This document shows positions 60,376 to 64,000 of a DNA stretch of 64,000 nucleotides, piece by piece. The DNA is taken from contig NZ_MRCQ01000015.1 in NCBI RefSeq assembly GCF_002304005.1, positions 62,001 through 126,000 on the forward strand, written 5' to 3'. The stretch comes from Flavobacterium sp. ACN6. Lineage in GTDB: Bacteria > Bacteroidota > Bacteroidia > Flavobacteriales > Flavobacteriaceae. The position numbers were made by a program, and so were the translations under genes. The notes below the pieces were generated by a model that ran no database searches, had not been told where the DNA came from, and worked only from the letters and a program-made list of their open reading frames with translations. Positions within the stretch are counted from its first letter, which is position 1; the number at the start of each line of letters is the position of its first letter.

Positions 60376-61500
60376 TTACTCAATCAATTCAAAATCTAAA
60401 ACATTACTTTCCGTTCCATTAATAATAATCGACAATTGATGCGCTCCCGTATGAAAAACTCTCGTTGTAATCAATTTAAACGATTGATTTCTCTCAATTT
60501 TAGTTAAGTGATTTGGCTGATAAATTTTCTCACTAATTTTAAAGACTTTTTTAGCCAAATGTCCTTTTGCCTTTTTATAATGAACGGCATATTCTAAACG
60601 AATGGTTTTTGCTTCTTCATTTTTATTATTTAAGTGAAAATGAAACTGCAGATAATCGCCAATTTTTACAACAGGCGTTTTAATTTCAAAATTAGAAAGT
60701 TCAATATTGGTGCTTTCTAAACCATAATGACTTAAAATTTCAGGATGACCTTGTTTTAGTAAAGTTCGGGATCCATGTTTAATAATTCCGTCAGTTTCTT
60801 TGCTTTGCCCTTTCCACTTATTGGCGATTTCTAAAACAATCTGCGGATTATCTTTTGCAATATCATTGAGATTATTGGCAACACTTCGACGAACATATTC
60901 TGAAGGATCGTTTTTTAGATTTCCTAAAATAGGAAGAATAGAAGCGGGATCTTTTTTAAGAAATGGAATTGCCATTGCCCACGGTAATCTCGGGCGCGAA
61001 CCTTCGCTTGCTAAACGGCGCACGTGATGATTTTCGTGTAAAGACCATTTTACCATTTCGGCAATCATTTGTTCTTTATATTTTAGAATAAAAGGACGGA
61101 CGGCAAATTCACAGCTTATAAATTGGGTTATCGAAACAAAGGCTTTCGCCGAAGTTTTAAAATCGTCTAAACCATATATTTCGATATAATCAGCAAAGAA
61201 TATGAAAGCCAGATTTCCTTCTGTAAATTTATTTTTCTTTAAATTTTCAATGATTTTATCAATTAAAGCAACGGCTTCAGGAAAACTTTGAGGCATAAAT
61301 TGGTGAAACACTACGGTTGTATGTTTCATTCTTTCTTTCCATTCTTTTTGTGTAAAATCACCTTCGTAAATTGTCTCAATAAATTTTTGTTTATCGAATG
61401 CCGGATGCACTTCGGCGACAGCCTGACTAAATTTTTCGTAAAAAGAAACCGAATAAATGTCTTTAATTAATCCCATAAATTTTGCTTGATAGAACTTCAA
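60376..61500 (-). CDS. DNA alkylation repair protein (AlkD-like HEAT repeats)
   Basis: 374 aa; the ATG at 61476 (MGLIKDIYSVSF) is a second candidate start. The N-terminal 270 residues form HEAT-like helical pairs with the alkylation-repair pattern WSLHENHHVRRLASEGSRPRLPW, the LPILGNLKNDPSEYVRRSVANNLND helical hairpin, and an Asp/Arg/Trp set typical of AlkC/AlkD enzymes. These bind DNA and remove positively charged alkylated bases. A C-terminal beta-rich domain (about 275-374) is added, seen in some Bacteroidota AlkC-type proteins. Single gene. Confidence 0.85.
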   Translation of the reverse strand: MKFYQAKFMGLIKDIYSVSFYEKFSQAVAEVHPAFDKQKFIETIYEGDFTQKEWKERMKHTTVVFHQFMPQSFPEAVALIDKIIENLKKNKFTEGNLAFIFFADYIEIYGLDDFKTSAKAFVSITQFISCEFAVRPFILKYKEQMIAEMVKWSLHENHHVRRLASEGSRPRLPWAMAIPFLKKDPASILPILGNLKNDPSEYVRRSVANNLNDIAKDNPQIVLEIANKWKGQSKETDGIIKHGSRTLLKQGHPEILSHYGLESTNIELSNFEIKTPVVKIGDYLQFHFHLNNKNEEAKTIRLEYAVHYKKAKGHLAKKVFKISEKIYQPNHLTKIERNQSFKLITTRVFHTGAHQLSIIINGTESNVLDFELIE

Positions 61501-61548
61501 AGATATTTAATGTTTACAATTAAAATTATAGTTTTTGTGTGAAGTTTT

Positions 61549-61703
61549 AAACACATAGAAACATAGGTTTTAAAATTATAGTGATGAAGGGGATTTTAAA
61601 AAATCTGGATTTTTTACACAGAGCTGATCCTGTTCAACTGTAGTGTATTGATGCAAGTGAAACTCCTGTTATCAGTTTACAAAATCTATGCTTCTATGTG
61701 TTT
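61549..61703. repeat. AAACACATAGAAACATAG-type inverted pair (copy 2)
   Basis: AAACACATAGAAACATAG at 61549-61566 and CTATGCTTCTATGTGTTT at 61686-61703, one mismatch. Between them a region with no gene, including GCATGTG-poor filler. Directly upstream of nadC's extended frame. Confidence 0.7.
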
Positions 61704-61817
61704 AAAAAAAATACGCGTTTTACCTATAAATTTAAGTTAATAAGAAACTTTTTGCAGAAAGTAAACTTTCAAATCCATAAAATATATCCTAATTTAGCAT
61801 ATTATAAAAATAGAAAA

Positions 61818-62675
61818 ATGATTAGTGAAGCCCAATTTCAAGCAGAATTACAACTTTTGATAAGCAATGCCATTAGAGAAGATGTTGGTACAGGCGATTA
61901 CAGTTCGCTGGCCTGTATTCCAGAAACTGCTCATGGTCAGGCAAAATTATTGGTAAAAGATCAAGGGATTATTGCTGGTGTTGAAGTTGCCAAAATGATA
62001 TTTGAATACGTAGATCCGAAATTGAAAGTAAAAACTTTTATCGAAGACGGAACGCATGTAGAATTCGGAGAAGTTGTCTTTGAAGTTTCAGGAAGTTCTC
62101 AATCTATTTTAAAGGCCGAAAGAGTGGTTTTAAACACGATGCAGCGTATGTCTGCCATTGCGACAAAGACCAATCAGTACGTACAGCTTTTAGAAGGAAC
62201 TGGCGCTAAAATATTAGATACTCGTAAGACAACTCCAAATTTTAGAGCGGCAGAAAAATGGGCTGTAAAAATAGGAGGAGGCGAAAACCACCGTTTTGCA
62301 CTTTATGATATGGTGATGTTAAAAGACAATCATATCGATTTTGCCGGAGGCATCACGCGTGCTATTTCAAAAACAAAAGAATATCTGAAAGAAAATAATC
62401 TTGATTTAAAGATCATTGTTGAAGCTCGTAATTTAGATGAAATAAGAGAGATTTTATTGAGCGACGGCGTTCATAGAATCCTGATTGATAACTTTAATTA
62501 TGAAGATACTAAAACTGCAGTAAAATTGATCGGTTTAAAATGCCAGACAGAATCTTCAGGAAATATCAATGAAAAAACCATTCGCGAATATGCTTTGTGC
62601 GGTGTAAATTATATTTCGTCTGGAGCGTTAACGCATTCTGTCTACAACATGGATTTGAGTCTTAAAGCATTTTAA
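61818..62675 (+). CDS. nadC: Nicotinate-nucleotide diphosphorylase (carboxylating)
   Basis: 285 aa from the ATG at 61818; the reading from 61698 adds 40 residues with no relation to the family and starts beside a repeat. It converts quinolinate and PRPP to nicotinic acid mononucleotide for NAD synthesis. Landmarks: EDVGTGDYSS at 16-25, the ERVVLNTMQRMSAIATKT helix, DTRKTTPNFRAAEKWAVKIGGG with the PRPP-binding residues, HRFALYDMVMLKDNH, and ESSGNINEKTI. Family and length fit; cytoplasmic. Confidence 0.95.
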   Translation: MISEAQFQAELQLLISNAIREDVGTGDYSSLACIPETAHGQAKLLVKDQGIIAGVEVAKMIFEYVDPKLKVKTFIEDGTHVEFGEVVFEVSGSSQSILKAERVVLNTMQRMSAIATKTNQYVQLLEGTGAKILDTRKTTPNFRAAEKWAVKIGGGENHRFALYDMVMLKDNHIDFAGGITRAISKTKEYLKENNLDLKIIVEARNLDEIREILLSDGVHRILIDNFNYEDTKTAVKLIGLKCQTESSGNINEKTIREYALCGVNYISSGALTHSVYNMDLSLKAF

Positions 62676-62787
62676 AATGAGTAGTCGTGAGTTGTAAGTT
62701 TTGAGTTTAAAAATTCTATTTCAAAGCTCTTAAAAGCTATAATCTAAACTCTCAATCCTGAGGATTCGGGACTAAAATCAAAAAAAT

Positions 62788-63711
62788 ATGTCGAAAGAGA
62801 TAGAAGCTCGGATTGAAAAACTGCCTGTAATACGCAACCTGGCTCGGTTTTTAAAGAGAATAAAACTCCCTTGGTTAGAGGGATTTTCTTTGTACGATTT
62901 GCTTGAAATGTATACTTTAGGAATTCTTGAAGGTGCATTTTCGTATCATGCCAGTGCGGTTTCTTTCAGTTTTTTTATGGCTTTGTTTCCTTTTGCCTTA
63001 TTTATTTTAAACTTAATTCCGTTTATTCCTATAGATAATTTTCAAGAAGATTTTCTACAGTTTGTACAGCAGGGAGTACCTCCAAATACATATGATGCAA
63101 TTAGTAAAATTATCAGTGATATCTTGAATAATAGTCACTCAGGGTTATTATCGTCGGGATTTTTGCTTTCCATTTTTTTAATGGCAAATGGTATTAATGG
63201 AATTTTGAGTGGTTTTGAATCGTCTAAGCATGTTTTTGATAAACGTGGTTTTTTTAGTCAATATCTTGTGGCGCTTGCCATTTCGCTTGTTATGACTATT
63301 ATTTTGTTTGTCACAGTAGCTACAATTGTTGTATTCGAGGTATTTATTCAAAAAACAATTATTCAGGATGTGTTGAGCGACAGGATTCCGTTGATTATTT
63401 TGGGTCGATATTTGTTTGTTATCTTGATGATATTGATAACGTCTTCAATATTATTGCGTTATGGTACAAAACAATATAATAAAGTTCCTTTTATAAGTAT
63501 TGGATCTGTTTTTACGACGATCCTAATTGTTATATCTTCGTTCTTTTTTGGGATTTGGGTTATAAAATTTTCGAAATATAACGAACTTTATGGTTCTATT
63601 GGAACATTATTAATTCTAATGTTTTATATTTGGATAAACTGTATGATTCTGCTTTTAGGGTTCGAATTGAATGCTTCTATCAGAAAATTAAAACAAAAAA
63701 AAGAAAAATAA
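62788..63711 (+). CDS. YihY/BrkB-family membrane protein
   Basis: 307 aa with about six membrane helices. The family's start is seen: SKEIEARIEKL, then EGAFSYHASAVSFSFFMALFPFALFILNLIPFIP (as separate blocks), and later YGSIGTLLILMFYIWINCMILLLGFELNA near the end. Older annotation calls it ribonuclease BN, which is wrong; its transport or signalling role is not settled. It is followed after one base by the DUF2147 gene, on the same strand. Confidence 0.88.
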   Translation: MSKEIEARIEKLPVIRNLARFLKRIKLPWLEGFSLYDLLEMYTLGILEGAFSYHASAVSFSFFMALFPFALFILNLIPFIPIDNFQEDFLQFVQQGVPPNTYDAISKIISDILNNSHSGLLSSGFLLSIFLMANGINGILSGFESSKHVFDKRGFFSQYLVALAISLVMTIILFVTVATIVVFEVFIQKTIIQDVLSDRIPLIILGRYLFVILMILITSSILLRYGTKQYNKVPFISIGSVFTTILIVISSFFFGIWVIKFSKYNELYGSIGTLLILMFYIWINCMILLLGFELNASIRKLKQKKEK

Positions 63712-63712
63712 T

Positions 63713-64000
63713 ATGAAAAATTTGATGCTAACTATCGGAGTGTTCTTCTTTGCCTTGACCATGCAAAGTCAAAGTGTAATTGGAAAATGGAAAACAATTG
63801 ACGATGAAACAGGTGAAGCAAAATCTATTGTAGAGATTTACGAAAAGTCTGGAAAAATATATGGTAAGGTCATAGAAATTCTTCGCGAAAACCACAAAAA
63901 AGATGCGTGTGTAAAGTGTGAAGGGGCAAATAAAAATAAACCGATTTTAGGAATGGTAATTATCAACGATCTTAAAAAAGACGGTTCAGAATATAACGGC
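63713..64000 (+). CDS. DUF2147 protein, exported (cut by window end)
   Basis: The first 96 codons of a gene with a signal peptide (FFALTMQSQ) and the DUF2147 pattern: VIGKWKTIDDETGEAKSIVEIYEKSGKIYGKV (seen as two blocks) and CVKCEG with LGMVII. Members of this family are about 150-170 aa. The start is one base after the YihY stop, so both genes share a transcript. The C-terminus lies outside the window. Confidence 0.85.
   Translation, partial: MKNLMLTIGVFFFALTMQSQSVIGKWKTIDDETGEAKSIVEIYEKSGKIYGKVIEILRENHKKDACVKCEGANKNKPILGMVIINDLKKDGSEYNG

Noticed and set aside
1..64000. tRNA or rRNA genes, classical insertion sequences, prophage, type IX secretion genes
   Set aside because: No cloverleaf, rRNA-like stretch, transposase apart from the RAYT, phage structural gene or T9SS component was seen by reading. 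A tRNAscan and profile search would settle this.

Overview
This 64 kb window is AT-rich chromosomal DNA of a Flavobacterium-type member of the Bacteroidota. The evidence is: promoter -7 boxes of the TAnnTTTG type ahead of several genes, an A-rich rather than Shine-Dalgarno leader at most starts, a SusC/SusD pair with a large membrane-anchored LuxR-type sensor regulator, many Bacteroidota-type lipoproteins, and the KDO and menaquinone-type gene repertoire of a Gram-negative flavobacterium. No tRNA, rRNA, CRISPR array, prophage or classical insertion sequence was recognised. The only transposase-like gene is a REP-associated one.

Layout. 1-6.4 kb: a small secreted protein, PhnA/YjdM, coaD, a DUF421 membrane protein, ddl, then a PASTA protein overlapping an rluD-type pseudouridine synthase. 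6.5-16.7 kb: almost all minus strand, with an ABC double ATPase plus lipoprotein, a sulfurtransferase, DUF1398, an alpha/beta hydrolase, a MscS channel, a thioesterase, small membrane proteins, a Na+/H+ antiporter and a lipoprotein. 17-20.3 kb: dnaK, then a tandem array of six 33-bp palindromes beside a REP-associated tyrosine transposase (RAYT), with a seventh variant palindrome on the other side of that gene. 20.3-25.6 kb: corA, pta-ackA and an unknown gene.

25.6-40.4 kb is a polysaccharide utilisation locus: sensor/regulator, SusC, SusD, a GH144-type glucanase, an esterase-like hydrolase, a GH3 beta-glucosidase, a glycerophosphodiesterase and a GH43-type enzyme with discoidin and FN3-like tails. 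The GH144+GH3 pair points to beta-1,2-glucan. The glycerophosphodiesterase and esterase suggest the target may be substituted (osmoregulated periplasmic) glucans; that is inference.

40.5-53.8 kb: an M28 peptidase, a Coq4-like protein with a small membrane partner, a YiiX-type hydrolase, an outer-membrane protein, kdsA, a two-gene cassette whose second gene is frameshifted, an ether-lipid cleavage pair (AGMO-like monooxygenase plus lysoplasmalogenase), clpS, prmA, tpiA, a thioredoxin, a DoxX-type protein and DUF1599. 54-64 kb: folP, a lipoprotein, rlmH, a monooxygenase-fold protein, a secreted adenosine deaminase, a GNAT/OsmC/pirin operon, an AlkD-like protein, nadC, a YihY protein and a DUF2147 protein cut by the window end.

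Intergenic DNA is unusually rich in dispersed inverted-repeat families, most present at least twice here: an element with a conserved AGCCC...AGCGGA-AGC-GGAAA core (three copies, possibly a structured RNA of the Flavo-1 kind), the GTCAGACTGAGCGAAG hairpin, the AAAGTTCGCAAAG hairpin, the AAACACATAGAAACATAG pair, and several word-like repeats.
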